Below are positions 6,633-15,338 of a stretch of 64,000 nucleotides of DNA, piece after piece. The position numbers and the translations under genes were made by a program. The notes under the pieces were generated by a model. The model was given only the letters and a program-made list of their open reading frames with translations, was not told the DNA's origin and ran no database searches. Numbering within the stretch: position 1 is the first letter of the stretch; the number at the start of each line of letters is the position of its first letter. Origin of the DNA: Streptomyces sp. Root1304 (GTDB lineage: Bacteria; Actinomycetota; Actinomycetes; Streptomycetales; Streptomycetaceae); the NCBI RefSeq assembly GCF_001426405.1, contig NZ_LMEP01000001.1, positions 311,241 to 375,240 on the forward strand, read 5' to 3'.

Positions 6633-9185
6633 TCAGCCGCTCTTCAGGTTACGAATTCCTGTCCTAGGTGAATCCGAGGGAATCCGGCAACGTCCGGCGA
6701 TTCCGAGGACGACGGGTCCCGCGAGTCCGGCGAGGCCGCCGGCGACGAGGACCGCGAGGAGGACCCAGCGGACGGCACCGAGGACCTGGGAGGGGGTGCT
6801 GCCGGTGTCGGCGAGCCGCTCGGCCGTGGAGCCGCCGGTGCCGCCCGCGCCGCCGTTCGCGCCGGAGCCGCCGCTCGCGGCCGTACCGCCGGAGCCTCCG
6901 GTCGCGCCGGTCCCGCCCGGTCCGCCGGACGAGCCCGCCGCTCCCCCGGCGGCCGTACCGCCGGAGCCCGCGCCGGTGGCGCCGCCCGTTCCCGTACCGC
7001 CGGAGTCCGCGGACCCGCCCGTACCGGAGCCGGCCGAGGAGCCCGCGCCGGAGTCCGTGCCCCCGGTGGTGCCGGGTCCCGGCGGTGCGCCGCGTTCCAG
7101 CCGGCCGGCCGCGGCCAGCGTCCGGGCCTTCAGCTCCGCGGGCAGCGGGGCGTAGCCCAGCGGCAGCTCGCCGGGGGCGGTGCCCTGCTTCTGCCCGGGT
7201 CCCGCCGCGTACCGCAGCACGCGCGCGTAGTCCCGGCGGGCGTCCGCGGGGAGGGCGGTGGAGGCGGCGGCGTAGGTGACGACCGTCAGCGGGTAGGCGC
7301 CCTTCCTGGCCCGCGTCGGGTCGGGGGCGAGGACGCCGGGGACGGCCGAGTCCTTGAGCTGCCCGACCGCTTCGAGCAGGGACGGGGTGCTGGGCCGGAC
7401 GAAGTTTCCGTCGGCGTTCGGCAGGGCGGCGATCTGGAGCTGGTAGCGGGCGGCCGTGGCGGCGTCGACGATCCCGTAGGCGCGCCGGCCGCCGGGGCGG
7501 ACGTCGCCGCTGACGAGCTTCAGCTCGTTGGTCACGGTGTCGGTGGCGACCTGGTCCTTGGCCCCGTTGGTGCCCCGGCGGACCCAGCGTGCGGCGTCGT
7601 GCATGTCGAGGGCGTACGGCGAGCGGTCGACCTGGCCGTAGGTGATGGCCTTCGGCGGGAGCACGAGTTCCGTTTCCGTGGGGTCCGCCTTCATGAATTC
7701 GTCGGAGCCCGCCGCGGCGAGCCCGAGATCCTTGAAGTAGGGGTTGATCTTCGTTCCCCAGGGGTCCGGATTTCCGGCCAGGAAAGCGCGTGCGTCGCGG
7801 TCGGCGCGCAGATAGTCCCAGACGATCCGGGCACTGTCCGAGCGGTCTGCGGCGACCATGATTCCGCCGGGATAATTCTGGGGGGCCTGCGGGAAACGCG
7901 TGAACTCCGGATTCAGTTTCAGGAATTCCTGGTCACGGAGGATGGACTCCGGGTTGCCCTTGAGGTGGTCGGGGACGGGCGCGGTGTTGCTGAGCAGCCG
8001 GACGTCGTACGGGTAGGAGGCGGTGAGCAGCTTCGCCAGGAGCCGGGGGTTCAGCTTCAGGTCCCTGACGAGTCCGATCCGGTCCGCCTCCCAGTAGAGG
8101 CCGACGGTGAGCCCGTTGACGGCGACGGGCGCGTGGACGAAGCCCGCCTTCTCGCCGCCCTCCACGGGCTGGACCGTGAAGGCGAGGCCCGGCGAGGTGG
8201 CGGTCGGGTTGAGCAGGTTGCCCCGGGCCAGGTCCTCGCCGCGCTGGGTGAAGGTGAAACGGGTGGTGCCCTCGGCGCAGAGCGCGGACTGCCAGGAGGT
8301 GAGGGCGTCGGTGACCAGCTCGGAGCCGGTCATGCGGCGCTCCTCCTTGTCTGCCGGGCAGGCCTCGCGGACCGGCAGGAAGTCGAGCGGGAAGACGATC
8401 CGCTGGTTCCAGTTGGTGGTGGAGAGCGCGGAGGTGACCGGGCGTCCGTTGGTGCCGGGGGTGCCGTTCGGGTCGTGGGAGCCGCGGGGCACCACGACGA
8501 GCCAGCAGCCGCGGCCCCTGGCGTCCGCGCCCGTGCCGACCGGGTCGCCGCAGCCGAGGTGCGGGGCCTCCCGGGTGGTCTGGAGGCTCACGGCCGCCTC
8601 GCCGGTGCCGTCGGGCTGGGTGGCGGCGAAGAACTCCTCGTTGGTGTCGCCGGAGCTGAAGTAGGTCCAGTCGGTGGGCTTGGTCGTGGGCGGCCCCGAG
8701 ACCGGGGTGAAGGGCACGAACGGATCGGTCGTCTGCCCGGGGTACTCCGGGCTGGGGATCTCCGAGGCGTACTGCTTCTCCAGCGGGTCGGAGCCGACCG
8801 GGAGGAGACGGCTGCCGACGAAGGCGCCGAAGTCGGAGCCCTTGCTGCCCGCGCCGAACTGGCACTGTTCCCGCTTCGGCCCGGCGGGGTCGTCGCCCCA
8901 GCACTGCATGATCTGGAGGTAGTCGGTGTTGTAGCCCTGGGTCGGCTTCCCGCCCTTCCAGGTCACCTTCAGGCCCTGCGCCCGCAGGTTCCTGGTCTGG
9001 TGGACGGTGACTTCGAGGCCGGAGAAGTCGTCGTACGGGCCCTTGGTGCCGCGTTTCGTCAGCGCCGAGCCGTCGGGTCCCGCGGCGGCCGCGGCGGGCT
9101 GCGAGGGCAGCGGCAGCAGGGCCAGGACGAGGGCGGCGAGCAGGGCGCCGACGCCGGCCCCCCTCCTGCGGGCCGTGGGCTTCAT
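6633..9185 (-). CDS. Large LAxTG-anchored PstS-like surface protein
   Basis: This is an 850-residue secreted protein. It has a signal peptide with a Pro/Ala-rich cleavage region (about 1-35), then a long Cys-containing globular region with no family I recognise. The second half resembles a PstS-type binding domain (LLAKLLTASYPYD, RSDSARIVWDYL in place of RSDGSGT, and LPLGYAPLP near its end). A Gly/Ser/Ala/Thr stalk of about 100 residues leads to LADTG at 791-795, a hydrophobic helix and a basic tail. The tail is long and ends in NLKSG. The ATG overlaps the TGA of the upstream pstS gene (ATGA). The phosphate-loop residues are degraded, so any ligand is unknown. Confidence 0.75.
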   Translation of the reverse strand: MKPTARRRGAGVGALLAALVLALLPLPSQPAAAAAGPDGSALTKRGTKGPYDDFSGLEVTVHQTRNLRAQGLKVTWKGGKPTQGYNTDYLQIMQCWGDDPAGPKREQCQFGAGSKGSDFGAFVGSRLLPVGSDPLEKQYASEIPSPEYPGQTTDPFVPFTPVSGPPTTKPTDWTYFSSGDTNEEFFAATQPDGTGEAAVSLQTTREAPHLGCGDPVGTGADARGRGCWLVVVPRGSHDPNGTPGTNGRPVTSALSTTNWNQRIVFPLDFLPVREACPADKEERRMTGSELVTDALTSWQSALCAEGTTRFTFTQRGEDLARGNLLNPTATSPGLAFTVQPVEGGEKAGFVHAPVAVNGLTVGLYWEADRIGLVRDLKLNPRLLAKLLTASYPYDVRLLSNTAPVPDHLKGNPESILRDQEFLKLNPEFTRFPQAPQNYPGGIMVAADRSDSARIVWDYLRADRDARAFLAGNPDPWGTKINPYFKDLGLAAAGSDEFMKADPTETELVLPPKAITYGQVDRSPYALDMHDAARWVRRGTNGAKDQVATDTVTNELKLVSGDVRPGGRRAYGIVDAATAARYQLQIAALPNADGNFVRPSTPSLLEAVGQLKDSAVPGVLAPDPTRARKGAYPLTVVTYAAASTALPADARRDYARVLRYAAGPGQKQGTAPGELPLGYAPLPAELKARTLAAAGRLERGAPPGPGTTGGTDSGAGSSAGSGTGGSADSGGTGTGGATGAGSGGTAAGGAAGSSGGPGGTGATGGSGGTAASGGSGANGGAGGTGGSTAERLADTGSTPSQVLGAVRWVLLAVLVAGGLAGLAGPVVLGIAGRCRIPSDSPRTGIRNLKSG

Positions 9186-10972
9186 CGGGTGCCTCCCTGA
9201 CGCTGGGCGCGGGCGGTGAGGGCGCGCCCGACGAGCGGCGGGCCGACGACGGTGGCGAGGAGCAGGACCACGGAGAGGGCCATGAGCACCCCGCGCAGGC
9301 CGCCGCCGGTCTCGGCGGCGAGGGTGACCGGGGTGCCGACGATGCCGCCGCCGGGGTCCCCTCCGCCGGTGGCGCCGTTGCCGCCGCCCGCGTCCCCGCC
9401 GAGGACCTCGCCGGTGTCGGGGTCGACGGCTCCGCCTCCGGTGGCGCCGCCGCCGGCGGCCGAGCCGGTTCCGGCGGCCGTACCGCCGCTCGTGGCACCG
9501 CCGTTGCCGGTGCCGGAGGTGGTGGCGGAGCCGGTGGCGCCGCCGGAACCTCCGGTGGTGGAGCCTCCGTTGGTGCCGGAGCCCTGGGAGGAGCCGGCCG
9601 AGGAGCCGTTGGCGCTGCCGCCGGTGGACCCTCCGCCGGTGGCCGAACCTCCGTTGTTCACCGGGGTGTTCGAGCCGCGCGCACCGCCCGTCCCGTCCCC
9701 GCACTGGGTCGCGCCGCGCTTGTCGCAGGCCTTGGGCATGGGGGCGTTCCTGGCGAGGGTGTTGGTGCCGTCCGCCGAGAAGGTGGGGTTGCGGCAGCCG
9801 GCCAGGTCGACGGCGCCGGTGGGCGCCCCGGGTATCCGGCGGACCTGTTCGAAGCCCGCCTGGACGAGGTTCTTCGGCAGCGGCGAGTAGCCGAGCTCCT
9901 CGGCCTGCTGCTGGCCCTCGCAGAGGAAGTAGCGGGCGAAGGTGCCGATCGAGCGGCCCTTGTCCCGGGTGTGCGGGGCGGTCTCGGTGGTGGGGACGAC
10001 CATGTAGCTGTAGCTGGAGAGCGGGTAGCCGCGCCGGTCGGAGGTGCGGTAGACGCCGTCGAGGATCTGGGTGAGGTAGTCCGTCGAGTTCTTGTCGTCG
10101 TTGATCCGGGCGCTGAGCAGGGCGACGGCGACGCTGGAGGCGGTCGGCTCGACGTAGTACCCGGCGGAGTTGAGGATCTTGGCGACCGGGAAGTGGGCGT
10201 TGATCGCGTAGGAGTACTCGACGTAGGTGATGGCCCCCTCGCCCTGCGGCTGGCGCACATGGGCGGAGACGCCGAGGGAGCCGGACTTGGCGACGGTGGT
10301 GGTGCCGGGCACCACCGGGAAGTACGAGGTCATGCCGCAGGGCGTGTCGCGGCCCGCGCGTCGGCAGTAGTCGTTCCAGACGGCGCCCTGCTCCTTGGCG
10401 AGCCAGGTGGTGAACTGGGCGGTGGTGCCCGAGCCGTCGGAGCGCACGACGGGGACGATGCGGCGCGCGGGGAGCGTGAGGCCGGGGTTGTCGGCCTTGA
10501 TCTCGGGCGCGTTCCACATGGTCAGCCGGCCGGTGAAGATCCCGGCGAGTACGGGCCCGGAGAGCCGCAGGTTGGTGACCTGGCGGCCGCTGATCCGCAG
10601 GTTGTACATGAAGGCGGTGCCACCGGCGACGATCGGCATGTACGCGTACCCGCGGCTGGGCGGCACGTCGGTGGCGTTGCCGTCCTTGAGGCCGTACGGG
10701 ATCTCGGAGACGGCGAAGTCGACGGTGCCGTTCTTGAACTGCTCGCGGCCCTGGGAGGAGCCGTTGGCGTTGAAGTTGACGGTCAGTCCGGTGTTGGCGC
10801 CGATGTTGCGGCGCCACTGCTCGACGGCGTTGGAGCTCCAGGTGGAGCCGGATCCGGTGATCTTGGTGTAGCCGGCGGCCTGTGCGGCGGGCGGCTGGAC
10901 GAGCAGGGCGAGCAGCACGCACAGGGCGGCGGCGAGGCCCAGCAGGGTGCGGGTGGCGGACACGGCTCTCAC
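9182..10972 (-). CDS. pstS: Surface-tethered phosphate-binding protein PstS
   Basis: This is a 596-residue extracellular phosphate-binding protein. After the signal peptide (about 1-33) the PstS domain shows TGSGSTW (about 39-45), FNANGSSQG, VDFAVSEIPYG and VRSDGSGTT, which together form the phosphate site. The Asp of the usual DFxxSD loop is Glu here. Residues from about 425 to 550 are an extreme Gly/Ser/Thr stalk. The C-terminus has LAAETGG at 551-557, a hydrophobic helix and an Arg-containing tail, resembling an imperfect sorting signal. The GTG start overlaps the pstA stop by four bases. Wall or membrane tethering on a long stalk replaces the usual lipoprotein anchor. Confidence 0.88.
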   Translation of the reverse strand: MRAVSATRTLLGLAAALCVLLALLVQPPAAQAAGYTKITGSGSTWSSNAVEQWRRNIGANTGLTVNFNANGSSQGREQFKNGTVDFAVSEIPYGLKDGNATDVPPSRGYAYMPIVAGGTAFMYNLRISGRQVTNLRLSGPVLAGIFTGRLTMWNAPEIKADNPGLTLPARRIVPVVRSDGSGTTAQFTTWLAKEQGAVWNDYCRRAGRDTPCGMTSYFPVVPGTTTVAKSGSLGVSAHVRQPQGEGAITYVEYSYAINAHFPVAKILNSAGYYVEPTASSVAVALLSARINDDKNSTDYLTQILDGVYRTSDRRGYPLSSYSYMVVPTTETAPHTRDKGRSIGTFARYFLCEGQQQAEELGYSPLPKNLVQAGFEQVRRIPGAPTGAVDLAGCRNPTFSADGTNTLARNAPMPKACDKRGATQCGDGTGGARGSNTPVNNGGSATGGGSTGGSANGSSAGSSQGSGTNGGSTTGGSGGATGSATTSGTGNGGATSGGTAAGTGSAAGGGATGGGAVDPDTGEVLGGDAGGGNGATGGGDPGGGIVGTPVTLAAETGGGLRGVLMALSVVLLLATVVGPPLVGRALTARAQRQGGTR

Positions 10973-12168
10973 GGCGTACTCCTCGGCGATGCGGGTGCGG
11001 ATCGGTCCGCTCGGGCGGCGTCGCGCCGGGACGCCTCGGCCCGGCGCCGCTCCTGGCGCTTCGTCAGCTGTCCTGGGCCGCGCCCGCCCGCGATCCGGGC
11101 GAGGACGAACAGGAGCAGGACGAGCAGCATGAGGACGGCGGCGGTACCGAACCCGCGGGCGATCATGTTCGGTTCGGGCGACTTGACGAGCTCGAAGGTG
11201 GCGAGCGGCAGGGAGACCTGGGCGCCGGAGGTCGGCAGGGCGTTCAGCTCGGCGGTGAAGCCGGCGGTGAGCAGCACGGGCGAGGTCTCCCCCACCCCGC
11301 GCGCGGTGCCGAGGATCACGGCCGTGGTGAGCCCCGAGCGGGCGGTGGGCAGCACCACGTGCCAGACGGTGCGCCAGCGCGAGGACCCCATGGCGTACGA
11401 GGCCTCCCGCAGCGTGCCGGGGACCAGCCGGATGACGACGTCGGCGGCGCGGATGATGATCGGCAGCATCATCACGGAGAGGGCGAGGGAGGCGGCGAGG
11501 CCGGAGCGTTCCATGCCGAGGCCGAGGATGACGGTCGCGTAGACGAACAGGCCCGCGACGATCGAGGGCAGTGCCGTCATGGCCTCGACGACGGTGCGGA
11601 CGAGGCGGGCGAAGGCGCCCGGCACCTCCGTGAGGAAGACCGCACAGACGATGCCGGTGGGCACGGTGAGCGCGAGGGCGATGCCGACCTGTTCGAGGGT
11701 GCCGACGACAGCGTGCAGGATGCCGCCGACGTCGAGCGGTTCGAGGGGTCCGGCGAGGCTCATGTCCTGGGTGAAGAAGTTGAGGTGGACGAGGGCCTCG
11801 CGTCCTTCCCAGAGCGTGAAGGCGACGACGAAGACCAGGACGGTGAGGAGGAGCAGCCCGAAGGTGCGGACGAGGACGCCCGCGATCCGGTCGCGCACGG
11901 CGGGCCCGTCCTCGTCGAAGGAGACGAGGACCGCGTAGAGCCCGAGGAAGAGGACGTACGCGACGAGGGCGAAGCCGACGGCGCCGCTGAAGGGCAGCAG
12001 GCGGGCGAAGAGCAGCCAGGTGAGGGCGAGCGAGGCGGCGGCGGCGCCGAGCACGGCGTACACGTCGGAGGCGCGCAGGCTGCCGGTGGTCCTGCGGTGT
12101 TCGGGTCCGGGCGGCGGGGACTTCTCGGCGGGCGGGCGCAGCCGCGGCCGCTCCGGGGCGATGGTCAT
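10969..12168 (-). CDS. pstA: Phosphate ABC transporter permease PstA
   Basis: This is a 399-residue inner-membrane permease, longer than the roughly 280-300 residues usual for PstA. The extra length is an N-terminal region with about two additional membrane helices and an Arg/Ala-rich C-terminal tail. The core has the binding-protein-dependent permease signature near EASYAMGSSRWRTVWHVVLP, the EAA-type loop contacting PstB, followed by GTARGVGETSPVLLTAG, typical of PstA. It follows pstC by 13 nt and overlaps pstS by four bases, so the three are one operon. Confidence 0.93.
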   Translation of the reverse strand: MTIAPERPRLRPPAEKSPPPGPEHRRTTGSLRASDVYAVLGAAAASLALTWLLFARLLPFSGAVGFALVAYVLFLGLYAVLVSFDEDGPAVRDRIAGVLVRTFGLLLLTVLVFVVAFTLWEGREALVHLNFFTQDMSLAGPLEPLDVGGILHAVVGTLEQVGIALALTVPTGIVCAVFLTEVPGAFARLVRTVVEAMTALPSIVAGLFVYATVILGLGMERSGLAASLALSVMMLPIIIRAADVVIRLVPGTLREASYAMGSSRWRTVWHVVLPTARSGLTTAVILGTARGVGETSPVLLTAGFTAELNALPTSGAQVSLPLATFELVKSPEPNMIARGFGTAAVLMLLVLLLFVLARIAGGRGPGQLTKRQERRRAEASRRDAARADRSAPASPRSTP

Positions 12169-12181
12169 GTGGTTTCCCCTG

Positions 12182-13252
12182 TTACGCGTCGCTGGTGGCG
12201 CCGGAGCGGCTGCGGGCGACGATGGACGAGGCGGCGAAGTTGACGATCAGGGTCATGACGAAGAGCGCGAAGCCGGCCGCCATGAGGGCGGACATCCCGA
12301 AGGGCGTGGCCTCGCCGTAGCGCAGGGCGATGAGGGAGGACACCGAGCTGGTGCCGGTCTGCAGGACGTGCCACTGGACGGTGAAGACCTGCGAGATGAC
12401 CATGTAGACGGCGATGGTCTCGCCGAGGGCGCGGCCGAGGCCGAGCATGGTGCCGCCGATCATGCCGCCCTTGCCGAAGGGCAGGACGACGCTGCGGATC
12501 ATGCCCCAGCGGGTGGCGCCGAGCGCGTAGGCGCCCTCGCGTTCGCCGGCGGGGGCCTGGGAGAAGACCTCGCGCATGATCGAGCAGATGATCGGCGCGA
12601 CCATCATGGCGACGACGAGACCGGCGACGAAGGTGGACGAGGTGTAGACGGTGGGCGGGGCCAGCGGGTCGTCCGGGTCGGCGCCGTCGACCCGGAGGAA
12701 CGGGATCCAGCCGAGGTAGGTGGCGATCCAGCGGGCGATCGGGAGGATCGATTCCTCCAGCCAGAAGACGCCCCAGAGGCCGTAGACGACGGAGGGCACG
12801 GCGGCCATCAGGTCGACGGTGGAGACGAGGGTGCGGCGCAGCCGGGGCGGCGCGTACTCGGAGATGTAGAGCGCGGCGCCGGTGGCGAGCGGCACGGCCA
12901 CGACGATCGCGACGAGCGCGATGAGGACGGTGCCGAGGAGGACGGCCGCGATCCCGAAGCGTCCGCCGTCCGGTTCCCAGCTCTCGGTGCTGAGGAAGGC
13001 GAACCCGGCGCGGTCCAGGGCCTGCCAGGCGCGGTGCAGCAGGAAGCCGCCGACGAGGAGCATGACCGCGAGGACGAGGCCGCCGCCGGTGCGGGCGACG
13101 GTGCGGAAGACCCGGTCGGGGAGGCCGGGGTCGGCGTGCAGCCGTCTCGGCGTGTCGGTCGGCGGGTCCGCCGGGCCGCCGGACGGCGGGGTGCCGGTCG
13201 GCGGTTCCCCGGGCGGCGGGCCGGGCGGCGGGTCAAGGGTCTCGGTCGTCAC
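12182..13252 (-). CDS. pstC: Phosphate ABC transporter permease PstC
   Basis: This is a 356-residue membrane permease partnering PstA. A Pro/Gly/Thr-rich cytoplasmic N-terminus of about 40 residues precedes roughly six helices. The EAA loop REGAYALGATRWGMIRSVVLP and the following GLGRALGETIAVYMV are diagnostic for PstC. The start is GTG with no good SD sequence; a small shift of the start is possible. It is the first gene of the pst unit, 78 nt below the DUF1508-like gene on the same strand. Only one GTTCACA-like half-site is seen upstream, so a PhoP box is not established. Confidence 0.92.
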   Translation of the reverse strand: MTTETLDPPPGPPPGEPPTGTPPSGGPADPPTDTPRRLHADPGLPDRVFRTVARTGGGLVLAVMLLVGGFLLHRAWQALDRAGFAFLSTESWEPDGGRFGIAAVLLGTVLIALVAIVVAVPLATGAALYISEYAPPRLRRTLVSTVDLMAAVPSVVYGLWGVFWLEESILPIARWIATYLGWIPFLRVDGADPDDPLAPPTVYTSSTFVAGLVVAMMVAPIICSIMREVFSQAPAGEREGAYALGATRWGMIRSVVLPFGKGGMIGGTMLGLGRALGETIAVYMVISQVFTVQWHVLQTGTSSVSSLIALRYGEATPFGMSALMAAGFALFVMTLIVNFAASSIVARSRSGATSDA

Positions 13253-13330
13253 GGTGAGGACGTAAGTCCCGCCCGGTGGCCTTGCGCGCCACGCGATGTG
13301 AACGAGGGGCGTGCGCGGGGCAACTTCCGT

Positions 13331-13702
13331 TCACCGTAAGGCGGTTGAGGCCCACCGGGGTCCTTCTTCGGCGATCAGCGCCCGGAATCGCGCATAGGCG
13401 GTGCGACAGGTGGAGTGGCGCTCGTAGGACCGTCCGGAGAGGGCGGCGGTACGCCCATCGGCGTCGCGCAGCAGCCAGACCCAGCCGTTGCCGCCTGCGG
13501 TGTGCTGCACCCCGCCGGCCAGGGTCGCGTGCCCGGCGCACAGCGCGGCGAAGGCCGCCCGGCACCCGGCGTGGTCCTCGTAGCAGCCCCCCGACCGCGC
13601 GACGACCCTTCCGTTCTGGGCGACGAGCCGCCACCCGTAGCGCCCGTCGGCCCCCATGTCGACCAGACAGCGCGTTCCGGACACACCGGTGCCCTTGGTC
13701 AT
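13331..13702 (-). CDS. Small two-repeat DUF1508/YegP-like protein
   Basis: This protein of about 123 residues is made of two similar units. The first is GWRLVAQNGRVVARSGGCYE and the second is GWVWLLRDADGRTAALSGRSYE. Each is followed by a helix with a conserved Cys (HAGCRAAF and HSTCRTAY). This is the arrangement of DUF1508 proteins. There is no signal peptide. I prefer the ATG at 13702; a GTG at 13717 is the alternative. Function is unknown. It precedes pstC by 78 nt on the same strand. Confidence 0.65.
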   Translation of the reverse strand: MTKGTGVSGTRCLVDMGADGRYGWRLVAQNGRVVARSGGCYEDHAGCRAAFAALCAGHATLAGGVQHTAGGNGWVWLLRDADGRTAALSGRSYERHSTCRTAYARFRALIAEEGPRWASTALR

Positions 13703-13845
13703 CGCCCCCACCCCCACAGTCTCGGCAAGCGCAATCTATGGAGACGGCGGTGACTGTTGGGTGCTAAACCAATCGCTCGACGGCACGCTTCACCGGGCCG
13801 TTGCCCCTAGGACACCGGCCCCCTGCGGGCACCGTCGAGAACCGG

Positions 13846-14526
13846 TCAGCGTGTCGCGATCAGGATGACCAGGAGCAGCAGTCCGGCCACGGCGGGAGCG
13901 ATGATCTCGAACGCCCAGCGCACCCGCACCTCGCCCCGCGCCCCCGGGTTCCCGGCGTGCAGCGAGGCCAGCTCGCGCAGGTCGGCGACGGTCTGGTCGG
14001 TGGGCGCGGTCCGGGAGGCGCTGTCCCGCACGTCGGCGGTGGTGGACGTACGGCCGTGCGGATCGTCCTGGGAGGCGCGGGCCGCCTTGCGGGCCGCCTT
14101 CTTGCGCTGGCGCAGCGAGACGGGGACCGCCCACAGCTGGTACTTGGCACCCTCCTGCGTGAAGACCTCGCTGGAGTAGCCGGCCCGGATGTCCGCGACG
14201 GTCGCCCAGGGCAGGGTGATCGACCGGAACGGGTTGCGGATCCGGAGCCGGTGGTCGTTGGCGTACACGGCGGGCCGGATCGTGAACGCCACGATCAGCG
14301 GCACGGCGAGGAGCAGCCCGGCGAGCGCGATCCAGGGCGACCGGCCCTCGCCCCTGACCATCGCGTCACCGGCGAAGAGGGCCGCGAGCAGCAGCAGGAA
14401 CACCCCGCTCGCGATCCCGAGGGGCGACCGGAAGACGCGGTCGGCGAACTCGGCGGACGGCTGCTCGGGGGTCGACTCGCGGCTCGGCTCGTGGCTGGGC
14501 TCGGGGGTCGGCTCGGGGGTCGTCAT
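13846..14526 (-). CDS. PH-domain (bPH6-type) membrane protein
   Basis: This is a 226-residue protein with a Glu/Pro/Ser-rich N-terminus and two adjacent membrane helices (about 36-55 and 65-83). A PH-like segment follows (RPAVYANDHRLRIRNPFRSITLPWATVADI), then a basic Arg/Lys/Ala stretch and a final hydrophobic helix. Proteins of this type are common single-copy Streptomyces membrane proteins of unknown role. It lies 34 nt downstream of the class F sortase gene on the same strand, so co-transcription is possible. The 119-bp spacer before the next gene (13718-13845) shows no recognisable element. Confidence 0.7.
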   Translation of the reverse strand: MTTPEPTPEPSHEPSRESTPEQPSAEFADRVFRSPLGIASGVFLLLLAALFAGDAMVRGEGRSPWIALAGLLLAVPLIVAFTIRPAVYANDHRLRIRNPFRSITLPWATVADIRAGYSSEVFTQEGAKYQLWAVPVSLRQRKKAARKAARASQDDPHGRTSTTADVRDSASRTAPTDQTVADLRELASLHAGNPGARGEVRVRWAFEIIAPAVAGLLLLVILIATR

Positions 14527-14560
14527 GCCGCCGATTGTGCCTCAGCGGGGCGGCGGAGGC

Positions 14561-15199
14561 TCAGGCGGCCCGCGTGGCCACGAGGTCCGCGTACAGAATG
14601 ATGTTGTCGGGGCGGTGGCCGTCGGTCAGCTCCCCGCCGCAGGTGACGAGCCGCAGCTCGGGCCCCCGGGTGTCGCCGTACACCTTGGCGGTCGGGAAGG
14701 CGTCCTTGTCGACCTGCTCCAGTTCCCTGACGCGGAATACGGCGGTGGTGCCGTCCGCGCGGGAGACGGTGATCCCGTCGCCGACGCGCACCCGGGAGAC
14801 GTTCTTCAGGACCGCCGGGCCGCGTGCGGTGTCGAAGTGCCCGATGAGCACGGCGGGTCCGGTCTCGCCGGGCGTGACGCCCTTGTCGTACCAGCCGATG
14901 CGGCCGGCGTCCGCGACGGAGGGCACCTCGACGGTCCCGTCGGCGGCGAGCCCCAGCTCCAGGACCGGCCCGGTGTCGACCCCGGCGGCGGGCACCCGGA
15001 CCCGGACGGGCAGCGAACGCGCGAGCGGCTTCACGAGCCCGGCGGTCCTCGCGGGCGCGGGCGCGGCGGAGGCCCCCGAGATCCGCGCGGGCGGGGTCTC
15101 GGGCGCGGCCCCGGCGGAACACCCGGTGAGCGCGACGAGGGCGGCGAGGAGGAGCGCGGAGGCGGTGGCGGTACGGGCGGGGTGACGGCGACGGTTCAC
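14561..15199 (-). CDS. Class F-type sortase, lipoprotein signal
   Basis: This is a 212-residue extracytoplasmic transpeptidase. The lipobox LTGC places the lipidated Cys at 27. The catalytic triad is intact: H121 in IGHFDTARGP, C187 in LRLVTCGG, and R196 in GHRPDNI. The spacing and the LVTCGGE...R pattern fit actinobacterial class F sortases. The GTG at 15199 is chosen because it directly precedes the signal sequence. The gene immediately upstream encodes a secreted protein with a C-terminal PKGG-helix-basic-tail signal, a likely substrate. It contrasts with the degenerate sortase at 3289-4164. Confidence 0.87.
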   Translation of the reverse strand: MNRRRHPARTATASALLLAALVALTGCSAGAAPETPPARISGASAAPAPARTAGLVKPLARSLPVRVRVPAAGVDTGPVLELGLAADGTVEVPSVADAGRIGWYDKGVTPGETGPAVLIGHFDTARGPAVLKNVSRVRVGDGITVSRADGTTAVFRVRELEQVDKDAFPTAKVYGDTRGPELRLVTCGGELTDGHRPDNIILYADLVATRAA

Positions 15200-15254
15200 G
15201 GGCGGGCTCCGGGCGGAGGGCAGGTACGGGGCGTGTACGGGCTGTACGGGGTGC

Positions 15255-15285
15255 GGCCGGCCGCCGCGTGGGGCGGCGACCGGCC
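15255..15285 (-). terminator. Hairpin between surface protein and class F sortase
   Basis: A 12 of 13 bp stem (GGCCGGCCGCCGC against GGCGGCGACCGGCC) has a short G-rich loop. It lies about 55 nt past the 15339 stop and may limit read-through into the sortase gene. Confidence 0.6.
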
Positions 15286-15338
15286 TCGGGGTGGGGTGCG
15301 CTCCCGCTCGGGTCAAGGGGCGGAGCATGCGGTACGGA

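Noticed and set aside
6633..10922. A 1429-codon open frame suggesting a giant fusion protein
   Set aside because: The upstream two thirds are a frame shadow of pstS with unlike-protein composition; the true gene begins at ATG 9185 with a signal peptide and ATGA coupling.
13290..13335. Possible PhoP (PHO) box upstream of pstC
   Set aside because: Only one GTTCACA-like half-site on the pst strand and one GTTCACC on the other strand; no 11-nt-spaced direct repeats, so it cannot be called.
13718..13845. tRNA or small RNA in the 128-bp spacer
   Set aside because: No cloverleaf with T-loop (GGTTCRA) and D-loop could be built, and no terminator-like stem is present.
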